Below, in pieces: positions 1 to 8,663 of a DNA stretch of 64,000 nucleotides. Source of the stretch: Pseudoroseomonas aestuarii (GTDB lineage: Bacteria > Pseudomonadota > Alphaproteobacteria > Acetobacterales > Acetobacteraceae); assembly GCF_042651065.1 (NCBI RefSeq), contig NZ_JBHSCH010000010.1, forward strand, positions 1 to 64,000, in the 5' to 3' direction. Both the position numbers and the translations under genes were made by a program. The notes below the pieces were generated by a model. That model was not told the origin of the DNA, searched no databases, and saw only the letters and a list, made by a program, of their open reading frames with translations. Numbering within the stretch: the stretch's first letter is position 1; each line of letters begins with the position of its first letter.

Positions 1-127
1 ACAGGTCTCGACAACCCACACCCTACCGAGAACCATTGCGGTGGCCGCCTCCTCAAAAGCGGTCACCTCCTACACCACCACCCGGGACACGACCCCTGGG
101 AATCCGAGCCGAGGTTGAACCCGACGC
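1..127. other. left edge, no gene recognised
   Basis: Only the upstream side of the first gene is visible here. I see no convincing reading frame, hairpin or promoter in it. The first gene may start slightly upstream of the ATG chosen below, but the frame before that ATG does not resemble the family. Confidence 0.4.
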
Positions 128-1285
128 ATGGTCGCCGATGCCACGCCTGCCTTGTTCCGCAGCTTTTTCCTCGGCGGATTTGAATGTTCCACGCACCGCC
201 GGCGTGACGGCCGAAGGCTGGATCTTCTCGCCGGGACCAGACACGACAGGCTGGCTGCCGCCGACTACCAGGCTCTGCGCGAGCACGGCATCGCCGCCGC
301 CCGCGATGGCCTGAGATGGCACCTGATCGAACAAGCACCCGGCGAATACGATTGGTCCAGCGTCCTGCCGATGCTGCGGGCGGCAGAGACAGCCGGCGTG
401 CAGGTGATCTGGGACCTTTGCCACTATGGCTGGCCGGATGATCTCGACATCTGGTCGCCCGCCTTTGTCGAGCGCTTCGCGGCCTTTGCCGCTGCCGCGG
501 CTCGGCTGGTGCGGGAGGAGACGGTAGCGGCGCCCTTTTACTGCCCGATCAACGAAATCTCTTTCTGGTCCTGGGCCGGGGGGGAGATGGGGCGCATCAA
601 TCCCGGCACGCGGAGACAGGGTGGTGCGCTGAAGCGCCAGCTGGTGCGGGCCGCCATCGCCGCCATCCGGGCCATCCGCGCGGAGGACCCCCGGGCCCGC
701 TTCATCACCGCCGAGCCGCTGATCCATGTCGTGGCGGGCACCAAACGCGCGGCGCGCCATGCAGAGACCTACCGCCTCTTCCAGTTCGAGGCGGTTGATC
801 TGCTGAGCGGCAGGGCGGAGCCGGAGCTGGGCGGCGCTGCCGACCTGATCGACATCATCGGCGTCAACTACTACCCCGACAACCAGTGGTACCATGGCGG
901 CCCGACCGTGCCGCTCGGGCACCATGCCTACCGCCCGCTCTCCGACATGCTCGCCGAGGCGCACCGGCGCTATGGCCGGCCGCTGCTGATCGCCGAGACG
1001 GGCGCGGAAGGATCGGCGCGGGCAGCGTGGCTGCACTATGTCTGCGCCGAGGTCGAGGCCGCGCGGGCGGCGGGGGTGCCCGTCGGCGGGCTCTGCCTCT
1101 ACCCGGTGCTGGATTATCCCGGCTGGGACAATGGGCGCATCTGCCAGACCGGGCTGTTCTCCATGGCTGGTCCCGAGGGGGAGAGGGCTGTGTTCCCGCC
1201 CCTGGCGCAGGAGTTGCGGCGCCAGCAGGAGTCCATGGGCCGGAAGTCCGAACATTCGCCGTCGCCCGATCCGGTGTTTTCATGA
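128..1285 (+). CDS. GH1-like family 1 glycosylhydrolase-related protein
   Basis: A (beta/alpha)8-barrel protein of about 385 residues related to clan GH-A/GH1 beta-glucosidases. The N-terminus has the FRSFFLGGFECSTHR stretch that I recognise from beta-glucosidase-like proteins of polysaccharide clusters. The acid/base region reads PINEISFWSWAGGE, with the NE pair kept but not the classical NEP. The nucleophile region reads IAETGAEGS, close to the GH1 TEN(G) motif. There is no signal peptide, so it should be cytoplasmic. It overlaps the next gene by an ATGA, so the two are translationally coupled, and it shares the locus with a second GH1-like domain, a glycosyltransferase and UDP-galactopyranose mutase. 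It may be a glycosidase or a transglycosylase used in making a glycan; the substrate is unknown. Confidence 0.75.
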   Translation: MVADATPALFRSFFLGGFECSTHRRRDGRRLDLLAGTRHDRLAAADYQALREHGIAAARDGLRWHLIEQAPGEYDWSSVLPMLRAAETAGVQVIWDLCHYGWPDDLDIWSPAFVERFAAFAAAAARLVREETVAAPFYCPINEISFWSWAGGEMGRINPGTRRQGGALKRQLVRAAIAAIRAIRAEDPRARFITAEPLIHVVAGTKRAARHAETYRLFQFEAVDLLSGRAEPELGGAADLIDIIGVNYYPDNQWYHGGPTVPLGHHAYRPLSDMLAEAHRRYGRPLLIAETGAEGSARAAWLHYVCAEVEAARAAGVPVGGLCLYPVLDYPGWDNGRICQTGLFSMAGPEGERAVFPPLAQELRRQQESMGRKSEHSPSPDPVFS

Positions 1286-3102
1286 CGGGAGGCCCTGCGG
1301 ACAAGCTTCCCGAGGATGATGCCCGACGGCCGGCATACCTCCGTGCGCCCGGCGCCTTCATCCTGCGCTATCTGCGGGGCCGGCCGCTGCATTTCGCCGG
1401 ATTGTTCATCATGGTCCTCGGCGCGGCATCCTGCGCCATCGGCCTGCAATATGTGACGAAGCTTCTGGTCGATGCCATGGCCGGTCCGCGCGAGGCCGTC
1501 GCCATCTGGACAACGGTGGCATTCTTCCTGGCGCTGATCGCCCTGGAGAGCATCCTGTGGCGGCTCAGCGGCTGGCTTGGCTGCCGCACCACCGTGGGTA
1601 TCGGCGTCGATGTGCGCCTCGATCTGTTCGACTACCTGAACGGCCAGCCCATGCGCTACTTCGCCGAGAACCGGGCGGGTGCGCTGGGCCAGCGCATCAC
1701 AGCCACTGCCGGGAACTTCGGCGCGCTGGTCAACACCGTCGTCTGGCGGGTGCTGCCGCCCTGCGTGGATTTCGCCGGAGCGCTGCTGGTGTTCAGCCTG
1801 GTGGACTGGCGGATGGCGGTGGTGCTCGGCGGCTTCGTGGTTCTCATCACGGCCGGGCTGATCCTGTTCGGCGAGCGCGGGCGGCCCCTGCACCGCCGCT
1901 ATGCCCAGAAGGGCGGCGAGGTGGCGGGCGAGCTGGTCGACGTCATCGGCAACATGTGGGCAGTGAAGGCGTTCTCGGCCCGGGCGCGGGAGCGTGCCCG
2001 GCTGGCCGCCGGCTTCACCGCCGAGGCGGAGGCGCAGCGTGCCTCCTGGATGTACACGGAATGGGCCCGGCTGCTGCACGACGTGGCGTTGCTGGCCATG
2101 GCGGGATCGATGCTGTCCTGGGCGGTGACGCTGTGGAGCGGTGGCCGCATCACGCCGGGCGACGTGGTGCTGATCAGCACGCTGACCTTCCGCATCCTGC
2201 ACGGCTCGCGCGAGATGGCGCTGTCGCTGGTCGACATGGCGCAGCAATTCGGCTTCATCGAGGACACCCTGCACGTCATCGCCCAGCCACAGACGGTGCG
2301 CGATGCCCCGCATGCGCAGCCTTTGCGTGCGGGAGAGGGAAGGGTGGAGTTCCGCGATGTGCATTTCTCCTACGGAGATGCGCGCGAGGCGGTCGATGGC
2401 CTGACCCTCTCCATTCCCGCAGGCCAGAAGCTCGGCATCGTGGGGCCGTCGGGCGCCGGCAAATCCACCCTGATCCATCTGCTGCAACGTCTCTACGACG
2501 TGCAACAGGGCGAGATCCTGATCGACGGGCAGGCCATCCGCGCGGTGACGCAGGACAGCCTGCGGGCAGCTCTGGCGGTGGTGCCGCAGGAGATCCTGCT
2601 TTTCCACCGCTCGGTGCGGGACAACATCCGCTTCGCGCGGCCTGACGCCAGCGAGGCCGAATTGCGGGCCGCCGCGCAAGCCGCCTGCTGCGATGGCTTC
2701 ATCCGCCATCTTCCGCAGGGCTACGACACGCTTGTGGGGGAGCGGGGCGCGAAGCTGTCTGGCGGGCAGAGGCAGCGCATCGGCCTGGCGCGGGCCTTTC
2801 TGAAGCAGGCTCCCATCATCATCCTGGACGAGGCGACGTCGGCGCTCGACACGGAATCCGAGATCGAGGTCCAGCGCGCGCTGGTACGGATGGGGCGGGC
2901 GCGGACCGTCATCTCCGTGGCGCACCGCCTTTCCACGCTGAGCAGCTTCGACCGCGTCATCGTCATCCAGGGCGGCCGCATCGTCGAGGACGGGGCACCG
3001 GCGCTGCTGCGCGCGCAGGGGGGGCTGTTCCAGCGCATGTGGCGGCTGCAGGCAGAGGGGCTGTCGCTGGAGGAGGTGGACTGCTTGTCGATAATTCCTT
3101 GA
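1282..3102 (+). CDS. MsbA/LapB-type ABC exporter, fused membrane and ATPase domains
   Basis: A half-transporter of 606 residues with a six-helix ABC exporter domain (about residues 25-320) followed by the nucleotide-binding domain (about 350-600). Walker A GPSGAGKST is near residue 387, the signature LSGGQ near 492, Walker B IIILDEA near 512, and the switch histidine is in the SVAHRLST motif. It should work as a homodimer in the inner membrane. A longer open frame upstream overlaps the preceding gene and does not look like the family, so I start at the ATG that overlaps the previous stop (ATGA). Between GH1-like, glycosyltransferase and glf genes, the likely cargo is a glycolipid or glycosylated small molecule, but this is not proven. 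Confidence 0.88.
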   Translation: MTGGPADKLPEDDARRPAYLRAPGAFILRYLRGRPLHFAGLFIMVLGAASCAIGLQYVTKLLVDAMAGPREAVAIWTTVAFFLALIALESILWRLSGWLGCRTTVGIGVDVRLDLFDYLNGQPMRYFAENRAGALGQRITATAGNFGALVNTVVWRVLPPCVDFAGALLVFSLVDWRMAVVLGGFVVLITAGLILFGERGRPLHRRYAQKGGEVAGELVDVIGNMWAVKAFSARARERARLAAGFTAEAEAQRASWMYTEWARLLHDVALLAMAGSMLSWAVTLWSGGRITPGDVVLISTLTFRILHGSREMALSLVDMAQQFGFIEDTLHVIAQPQTVRDAPHAQPLRAGEGRVEFRDVHFSYGDAREAVDGLTLSIPAGQKLGIVGPSGAGKSTLIHLLQRLYDVQQGEILIDGQAIRAVTQDSLRAALAVVPQEILLFHRSVRDNIRFARPDASEAELRAAAQAACCDGFIRHLPQGYDTLVGERGAKLSGGQRQRIGLARAFLKQAPIIILDEATSALDTESEIEVQRALVRMGRARTVISVAHRLSTLSSFDRVIVIQGGRIVEDGAPALLRAQGGLFQRMWRLQAEGLSLEEVDCLSIIP

Positions 3103-3188
3103 AAGAAATGAGGCCGGGGCAGGAACCGGGGCCATAGGAGCGGGTTGCGGAGTGGTTCCGTTCCGCCCTTGCCAAGAGAGCCCCCCGC

Positions 3189-4409
3189 ATGACCGCTGAG
3201 AATTCCGCTCCCGCCAAGAATCCATGGTCTGGTGGCAAGGCTCGTCCCCTGCTGGTCTGCTTCTCGCATCTGCGCTGGAATTTCGTGCAGCAGCGGCCGC
3301 AGCATTTGCTCAACCGCGCGGTTGCCGACCATCTCGTCATCTACTTCGAGGAACCTGTCTGGGAAGAAGGGCTGGAGACGGCACGGCTGGATATCCACGC
3401 GCAGCCGAGTGGCGTGCGGGTGGCGGTGCCGGTGCTGCCGGCCGGCCTCGGCGGCGACCAGGCCATCGAAGCGCAGCGCGGAATGCTCGACGAAGTTCTG
3501 GACGCGCATGCGGGCCAGGAGACGATCTTCTGGTACTATACCCCGATGGCGCTGCAGTTTGCCGGGCACCGCGAGCCGGACCTTTGCGTCTATGACTGCA
3601 TGGATGAGCTCTCCGCCTTCCGTGGCGCGCCTCCGGAACTCGTCGCGCTCGAAGCCCGGCTGTTCGATCTGGCCGATCTGGTGTTCGCCGGCGGGCAGAG
3701 CCTTTACGAGGCGAAGCGCTCCCGCCATCCGAGCGTGCAGGTGTTCCCCAGCAGCATCGACAAGGCGCATTTCATCCGGGCGCGGCAGCCGGGCCGGCAG
3801 GATCCTGCCGACCAGCGCGACATCCCGCATCCGCGGATCGGCTTCTTCGGCGTCATAGATGAAAGGATGGATACGGCACTGGTCGCGCGCGTGGCCGCGC
3901 TGCGGCCGGAGTGGCATTTCGTGATGCTGGGCCCCGTGGTGAAGATCGACCCGGCGAGCCTGCCGCGCCTGCCGAACCTGCACTGGCTGGGCAGCAAATC
4001 CTATCAGGAGCTGCCCGCCTACCTGGCCGGATGGGATGCGGGGCTGATGCCCTTCGCGCTGAACGAGACCACCCGCTACATCAGCCCCACCAAGACGCCG
4101 GAATTCCTGGCTGCCGGCATCCCTCTCGTCTCGACCGCGGTGCGCGACGTGCAGCGCCCCTATGGTGCGCTGAGCCTGGTCGGGATCGCTGCGGGCGAGG
4201 CCGCGACGGTGCAGGCGCTGGAAGCCGCCATGTCCAGGCCCCGTGGGCCCTGGCTGGCCTCTGTCGATCGCTATCTCGCGGATCTGTCCTGGGATGCGAC
4301 CTGGGGTGCGATGCACCAGCTGATGCGGCAGCGCGCCGAGCGCTCCCTTCCCATGGCCGTCACCGCCTCCGACCCGGCGGCCGGCACGGGGAGGCGGGTC
4401 CATGTTTGA
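3189..4409 (+). CDS. glycosyltransferase, TuaH/GT4-like
   Basis: A protein of 406 residues with two Rossmann-like halves. The N-terminal motif SHLRWNFVQQRPQHLL is characteristic of the TuaH-like glycosyltransferase group. The C-terminal half has IGFFGVIDERMD, the LGPV turn and a donor-binding region around SPTKTPEFLAAGIP, where a Glu follows the Lys-Thr-Pro as in GT-B enzymes. There is no signal peptide or membrane segment, so it is probably cytosolic or peripheral to the membrane. It overlaps glf by 8 bp. A galactofuranose transfer would fit the neighbour, but the donor and acceptor cannot be read from the sequence. Confidence 0.8.
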   Translation: MTAENSAPAKNPWSGGKARPLLVCFSHLRWNFVQQRPQHLLNRAVADHLVIYFEEPVWEEGLETARLDIHAQPSGVRVAVPVLPAGLGGDQAIEAQRGMLDEVLDAHAGQETIFWYYTPMALQFAGHREPDLCVYDCMDELSAFRGAPPELVALEARLFDLADLVFAGGQSLYEAKRSRHPSVQVFPSSIDKAHFIRARQPGRQDPADQRDIPHPRIGFFGVIDERMDTALVARVAALRPEWHFVMLGPVVKIDPASLPRLPNLHWLGSKSYQELPAYLAGWDAGLMPFALNETTRYISPTKTPEFLAAGIPLVSTAVRDVQRPYGALSLVGIAAGEAATVQALEAAMSRPRGPWLASVDRYLADLSWDATWGAMHQLMRQRAERSLPMAVTASDPAAGTGRRVHV

Positions 4410-5547
4410 CTGGCTCATCGTCGGCGCCGGCTTCGCCGGCAGCGTGCTGGCCGAGCGCCTTGCCTCGCAGCGTGGCGACAAGGTGCTGGTGATCGACAAG
4501 CGCAGCCACATTGCCGGCAACGCCTATGACCGCCATGACGCGGCCGGCATCCTGATGCACCAGTACGGCCCGCATATCTTCCATACCAACTCGCAGGCCG
4601 TCTTCGACCATCTCTCGGCCTTCACCGAGTGGCGCCCCTACGAGCACCGCGTGCTGGCGCATGTGGACGGGCAGCTCCTGCCGATCCCGATCAACCGCAC
4701 CACCATCAACAGCCTCTACGGCAAATCCTTCACCACCGAGGCGGAGACCGAGGCCTTCCTGCAAACCCTCGCCGAGCCGGTGGACGAGATCCGCACCTCC
4801 GAGGATGTGGTCGTCAGCCGTGTCGGGCGCGAGCTCTACGAGAAATTCTTCCGTGGCTACACCCGCAAGCAGTGGGGGGTCGATCCGTCGGAGCTGGACA
4901 AATCCGTCACGGCGCGGGTGCCGACGCGGGTCAATGACGATGACCGCTATTTCGGCGATCGCTACCAGTTCATGCCGGCCGCCGGCTATACCCGCATGTT
5001 CGAGCGGATGCTGGACCACCCTCGCATCACCGTCATGCTGAGCACGAACTTTGCGGATGTGCGCAAGCACATTCCGCACCGTCGTCTGATCTTCACCGGC
5101 CCGGTCGATGAGTACTACGATTTCCGGTACGGCCGGCTGCCCTACCGCTCGCTGCGCTTCGAGCATGTGACGCTGGACAAGCCATGGCACCAACCCGTGG
5201 GCGTGGTGAACTACCCGCAGACCGAGGATTACACCCGTGTCACCGAATACAAGCACCTGACTGGCCAGGAGCATCCGAAAACCAGCCTGACCTACGAGCG
5301 CTCCGCCGCAGAGGGCGAGCCCTATTACCCCGTGCCGCGCCCTGAGAATACGCTGCTGTACAAGCGGTACGAGGCGCTCGCCGATGCGGAGCGGGATGTC
5401 TGGTTCGTCGGCCGGCTCGCGACCTACCGCTACTACAACATGGACCAGGTTGTGGGTCAGGCGCTGTCCACCTTCCGCCGGATCGAGGAGGCGTTGCCTG
5501 TTCCGCCGGCGGGCCATCAGGTCGGGATGGCGGCTGCGGCTCCCTGA
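4402..5547 (+). CDS. glf: UDP-galactopyranose mutase
   Basis: Converts UDP-galactopyranose to UDP-galactofuranose with reduced FAD, supplying Galf for cell-surface glycans. The length (381 residues) is normal for bacterial enzymes. The FAD-binding start DWLIVGAGFAGSVLAERL is followed by HIAGNAYD and the active-site loop YGPHIFHT. The substrate-binding stretch FFRGYTRKQWG and the C-terminal RLATYRYYNMDQVV are also family hallmarks. It is coupled to the glycosyltransferase before it and lies 11 bp before the GH1-RmlD fusion gene, which ties Galf supply to this locus. Confidence 0.95.
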   Translation: MFDWLIVGAGFAGSVLAERLASQRGDKVLVIDKRSHIAGNAYDRHDAAGILMHQYGPHIFHTNSQAVFDHLSAFTEWRPYEHRVLAHVDGQLLPIPINRTTINSLYGKSFTTEAETEAFLQTLAEPVDEIRTSEDVVVSRVGRELYEKFFRGYTRKQWGVDPSELDKSVTARVPTRVNDDDRYFGDRYQFMPAAGYTRMFERMLDHPRITVMLSTNFADVRKHIPHRRLIFTGPVDEYYDFRYGRLPYRSLRFEHVTLDKPWHQPVGVVNYPQTEDYTRVTEYKHLTGQEHPKTSLTYERSAAEGEPYYPVPRPENTLLYKRYEALADAERDVWFVGRLATYRYYNMDQVVGQALSTFRRIEEALPVPPAGHQVGMAAAAP

Positions 5548-5558
5548 GGACGCCCGGC

Positions 5559-7640
5559 ATGCCCCTGGACGCCACGCCGGCCCGGCCTGTCGAGGTCTGG
5601 GGCGGCGTCGAGGCCAGCATCGTCCGCATCGGCGAGCGCTGGCGCGACCAGGCGGTGGAGACCGGCCACCGGGCGCGGCCGGAGGATCTGGAGCGCATCG
5701 CGGCGCTGGGTATCGGCACGCTCCGCTACCCGGTGCTGTGGGAGAGCGTGGCGCCACGCCATCCGGAGGAGCGGGACTGGTCCTGGCACGATGAGCGCCT
5801 CGGCCGCCTGCGGCGGCTGGGAATATCAGTCATCGCCGGGCTGCTCCACCATGGCAGCGGCCCGCGCTACACCAGCCTGCTCGATCCGCTCTTCCCCGAG
5901 AAGCTGGCCGCCCATGCGGAAGCCGTGGCCCTGCGTTACCCCTGGGTCCGGCACTTCACCCCGGTCAACGAGCCGCTGACCACCGCGCGCTTCAGCGGGC
6001 TCTACGGCCATTGGTACCCGCATCGCAGCGACGCGCCGGCCTTCCTCCGCGCCCTGGTCAATCAGTGCCGCGGCGTGGTGCTGGCCATGCAGGCCATCCG
6101 GCGCGTGACGCCGGAGGCCTCCCTGGTGCAGACGGAGGATCTCGGCCGCACCTTCGCCACGCCGCTGCTGCAGTACCAGGCGGCGTTCGAGAACGAGCGG
6201 CGCTGGCTCTCCTTCGACCTGCTCTGTGGCCGCGTCGGTCCGCTGCACCGGCTGTACGCCTTCATGCGGGCGAACGGCATCGCCGCCGCCGAGCTGGACT
6301 GGCTGCGCGCGAATGCGCGGCCGCCCGACATTCTCGGCATGAACCACTACCTGACCAGCGACCGCTATCTCGATGAGCGCCTCGAGGCCTATCCGGCCTC
6401 GGCGCAGGGGGGCAATGGCCGGCACCGCTATGCCGATGTCGAGGCGGTGCGCGTCGACCTGCCGGCCGGCGCCCTGGGGCCGGCAGCGAGGCTGCGGGAG
6501 TTGTGGGACCGCTACCGCCGGCCTGTCGCCCTCACGGAGGTGCACCATGGCTGCACGCGCGAGGAGCAGCTTCGCTGGCTGGCGGAAGGCTGGGACGCCG
6601 CCGTGGCGCTGAAGCGGCAGGGGGCGGATGTGCGGGCGCTCACGGTCTGGGCGCTGCTGGGGGTGAGGGACTGGAACTCCCTGCTTCTGCGGCAGGATGG
6701 CTTCTACGAGCCGGGCGCCTTCGACATCCGCAGCACGCCGCCGCGCCCCACCGCGCTGGCGGCGGCCACCGCCGCGCTGGCCAGCGGCCGGCGCTTCCAT
6801 CACCCGGTGCTGGACACGCCCGGATGGTGGCGGCGGCCCGGCCGGCACTACGTCACCCCCGCAGGCGGCGTTCCGGACACGGTGCGCGCGGCCCCCCCGG
6901 TGCTGATCACCGGCGGAGCGGGGCGAATGGCGCGGGTGCTGGCGCGGCACTGCGCCATGCGCGGCCTGCCGGCCGTGGCGTTGCCGCGCGCCGCGCTGGA
7001 TATCACCGATCCGGCCGCCGTGGAGGCCGCGCTGGCACGGCACCGGCCCTGGGCGGTGATCAACGCCGCCGGCCATGGCCCCGAGGCCCGCGCGGCGCGC
7101 CCTGGCGAGGCCATGGGGGCAGGCGTCGTCGCGGCCGCCTGTGCCGCGTCGCGCCTGCCTTTCCTGCTGATCTCTGCGGGGCAAATCTTCGGCGGCAGTG
7201 GCCCGCGCGCCTTCACCGAGGAGGATACGCCCCTGCCATGCTGCCGCTTCGGCCACGACAAGGCGGCCGCCGAGGCGCTGGTCCTGGCGGCGCACCCCAC
7301 CGCCCTCGTCATCCGTGCCGGCCGCCTCATCGAGATCGGCGCCGCCGGCGGCGCGCCCGATACGCCGGCAGCGGCCGTCAGCCACATGCCCGATCTGGCA
7401 CAGGCCATGCTCGACCTGCTGGTGGATGGCGAAAGCGGCATCTGGCACCTGACCCACCCATCGGCGGAGCCATGCGCGGAGCCCGCGCCGGCGCCGCCGG
7501 AGGGTGGCACCGTCTGCCTGGCCTCCTGCCGTGGCCATCTCATGCCGCCGCTTGGCGCTGCGCTGCGGGCAGCGCTCTGGCCCGCCGCCCGGCCGCCCGT
7601 CGGCGCGGGCGAGGTCTTCCTGAACGGCAGCTCAGCGTGA
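5559..7640 (+). CDS. fusion protein: GH1-like domain + RmlD-like NAD(P)-binding domain
   Basis: A protein of 693 residues made of two parts. Residues 1 to about 420 are a GH1-like barrel with TPVNEPL (acid/base) and an LTEVHHG nucleophile-like segment. From about residue 447 there is a dTDP-4-dehydrorhamnose-reductase-like (RmlD) Rossmann domain starting LITGGAGRMA, with LISAGQIFGG where RmlD has its Ser/Thr-containing STDYVFDG region. The catalytic YxxxK reads FGHDK, so the tyrosine is phenylalanine. This suggests a reductase domain that is inactive or altered, perhaps serving to bind a sugar nucleotide. The architecture is probably conserved in related polysaccharide clusters, from memory. 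The role is likely in glycan processing and is otherwise unknown. Confidence 0.75.
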   Translation: MPLDATPARPVEVWGGVEASIVRIGERWRDQAVETGHRARPEDLERIAALGIGTLRYPVLWESVAPRHPEERDWSWHDERLGRLRRLGISVIAGLLHHGSGPRYTSLLDPLFPEKLAAHAEAVALRYPWVRHFTPVNEPLTTARFSGLYGHWYPHRSDAPAFLRALVNQCRGVVLAMQAIRRVTPEASLVQTEDLGRTFATPLLQYQAAFENERRWLSFDLLCGRVGPLHRLYAFMRANGIAAAELDWLRANARPPDILGMNHYLTSDRYLDERLEAYPASAQGGNGRHRYADVEAVRVDLPAGALGPAARLRELWDRYRRPVALTEVHHGCTREEQLRWLAEGWDAAVALKRQGADVRALTVWALLGVRDWNSLLLRQDGFYEPGAFDIRSTPPRPTALAAATAALASGRRFHHPVLDTPGWWRRPGRHYVTPAGGVPDTVRAAPPVLITGGAGRMARVLARHCAMRGLPAVALPRAALDITDPAAVEAALARHRPWAVINAAGHGPEARAARPGEAMGAGVVAAACAASRLPFLLISAGQIFGGSGPRAFTEEDTPLPCCRFGHDKAAAEALVLAAHPTALVIRAGRLIEIGAAGGAPDTPAAAVSHMPDLAQAMLDLLVDGESGIWHLTHPSAEPCAEPAPAPPEGGTVCLASCRGHLMPPLGAALRAALWPAARPPVGAGEVFLNGSSA

Positions 7641-7731
7641 GGGCGGGCCCCGCGCCGGTTGGAACCGTCCTCCTCTGCCCAGGTTGAGTCGTCTCGGCCC
7701 GGCATCGCCGGGTGGAACAGGGAGACAGGAT

Positions 7732-8250
7732 GTGAGCGACACGCAGCAGAAGGCGCAGGAAGTCTACATCGCTGGCCTGCGCAACCAGCACGGGGTGGAG
7801 AAGCAGGCGATCCAGCTGCTGGAACGGCAGGTGGGGCGGCTGGAGAACTACCCGGAGATGGAAGCGCGCATGCGCGCCCACATCGCGGAATCAGAGCAGC
7901 AGGCGCTGCGCATCGAGGAGATGCTCGCGAGCTTCAACACCAGCCATTCCACCGTGAAGGACACCGTGCTGCAGTTCATGGGGAACATGGCGGCGCTGGC
8001 GCATGCCCCCGCCTCCGACGAGGTGGTCAAGAACAGCTTCGCCAACTATGCGTTCGAGCATTACGAGATCGCTTCCTACAAGTCGCTGCTGACGCTGGCC
8101 GAGCTGGTGGGCCATCAGGCCGGGCTCAGCGCGCTGCGGCAGTCGCTGCAGGAGGAGGAAGCCATGGCGCAATGGATCGACGAGCATCTCGGCCCGACCA
8201 CCTTGACCTATGTGCAGCGCGCCGCGCAGGGCTACACGGCGGGCGTCTGA
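7732..8250 (+). CDS. ferritin-like DUF892 (YciE/YciF-type) protein
   Basis: A four-helix-bundle protein of about 172 residues resembling the YciE/YciF (DUF892) ferritin-like family. It contains Glu/His-rich helices with HGVEKQAIQLLERQ, HIAESEQQALRIEEML, YAFEHYEIASYKSL and a final SLQEEEAMAQWIDEHL, the pattern expected for a di-metal site. I choose the GTG start because GGAGA lies 6-10 bases upstream; an in-frame TTG 48 bases earlier would add non-family sequence. It stands alone between the glycan and iron loci. The family is linked to stress in other bacteria; the biochemical role is unknown. Confidence 0.75.
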   Translation: MSDTQQKAQEVYIAGLRNQHGVEKQAIQLLERQVGRLENYPEMEARMRAHIAESEQQALRIEEMLASFNTSHSTVKDTVLQFMGNMAALAHAPASDEVVKNSFANYAFEHYEIASYKSLLTLAELVGHQAGLSALRQSLQEEEAMAQWIDEHLGPTTLTYVQRAAQGYTAGV

Positions 8251-8336
8251 GGCGCGGCGCCGCGGGCCGCCCTTGCCGGCGCAGGATTGCCCGCGCCGGC
8301 ATGGCGCAGCCCGCGCCTGCCGTCACGCGCCGGCCA

Positions 8337-8663
8337 TCAAGCGCCGGCCAGGGTGGAGACGAGTCCCAGCACCAGGAAGCCCGCCGAGATGGCGGGCGCC
8401 GCGCGCGGCATGTAGCAGACCGACAGGACCAGCAGGTTGGCGGCCGCTGTCAGCAGGCCCAGCCAGAGCAGGGTTCCCATCCCCCATCCCTCCGCCAGGA
8501 CCAGGGAAGCCAGGGCGGCGGCGAGCAGAAGGAAGCCGAGGCCGGACAGCAGCCTCCGCCGCCGGGGCGTGACGGCGCGCCGGCCCAGGATCTGCTCGTG
8601 ATGCCGGGCCATCGCCAGGCACAGCGCGGTGAAGCCGGAATAGGCGAGGGCGAAGGCCATCAT
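8337..8663 (-). CDS. DUF3325-like small membrane protein
   Basis: A protein of 108 residues with about three hydrophobic helices (FALAYSGFTALCLAMARH, LSGLGFLLLAAALASLVL, then two close C-terminal segments). It is the last gene of the receptor operon and overlaps the PepSY gene by an ATGA. Size and position match DUF3325 proteins, which I know from TonB-receptor/PepSY/DUF3649 operons. The assignment rests mainly on this synteny. Probable role: accessory membrane subunit in periplasmic handling of ferric siderophore. Confidence 0.65.
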   Translation of the reverse strand: MMAFALAYSGFTALCLAMARHHEQILGRRAVTPRRRRLLSGLGFLLLAAALASLVLAEGWGMGTLLWLGLLTAAANLLVLSVCYMPRAAPAISAGFLVLGLVSTLAGA

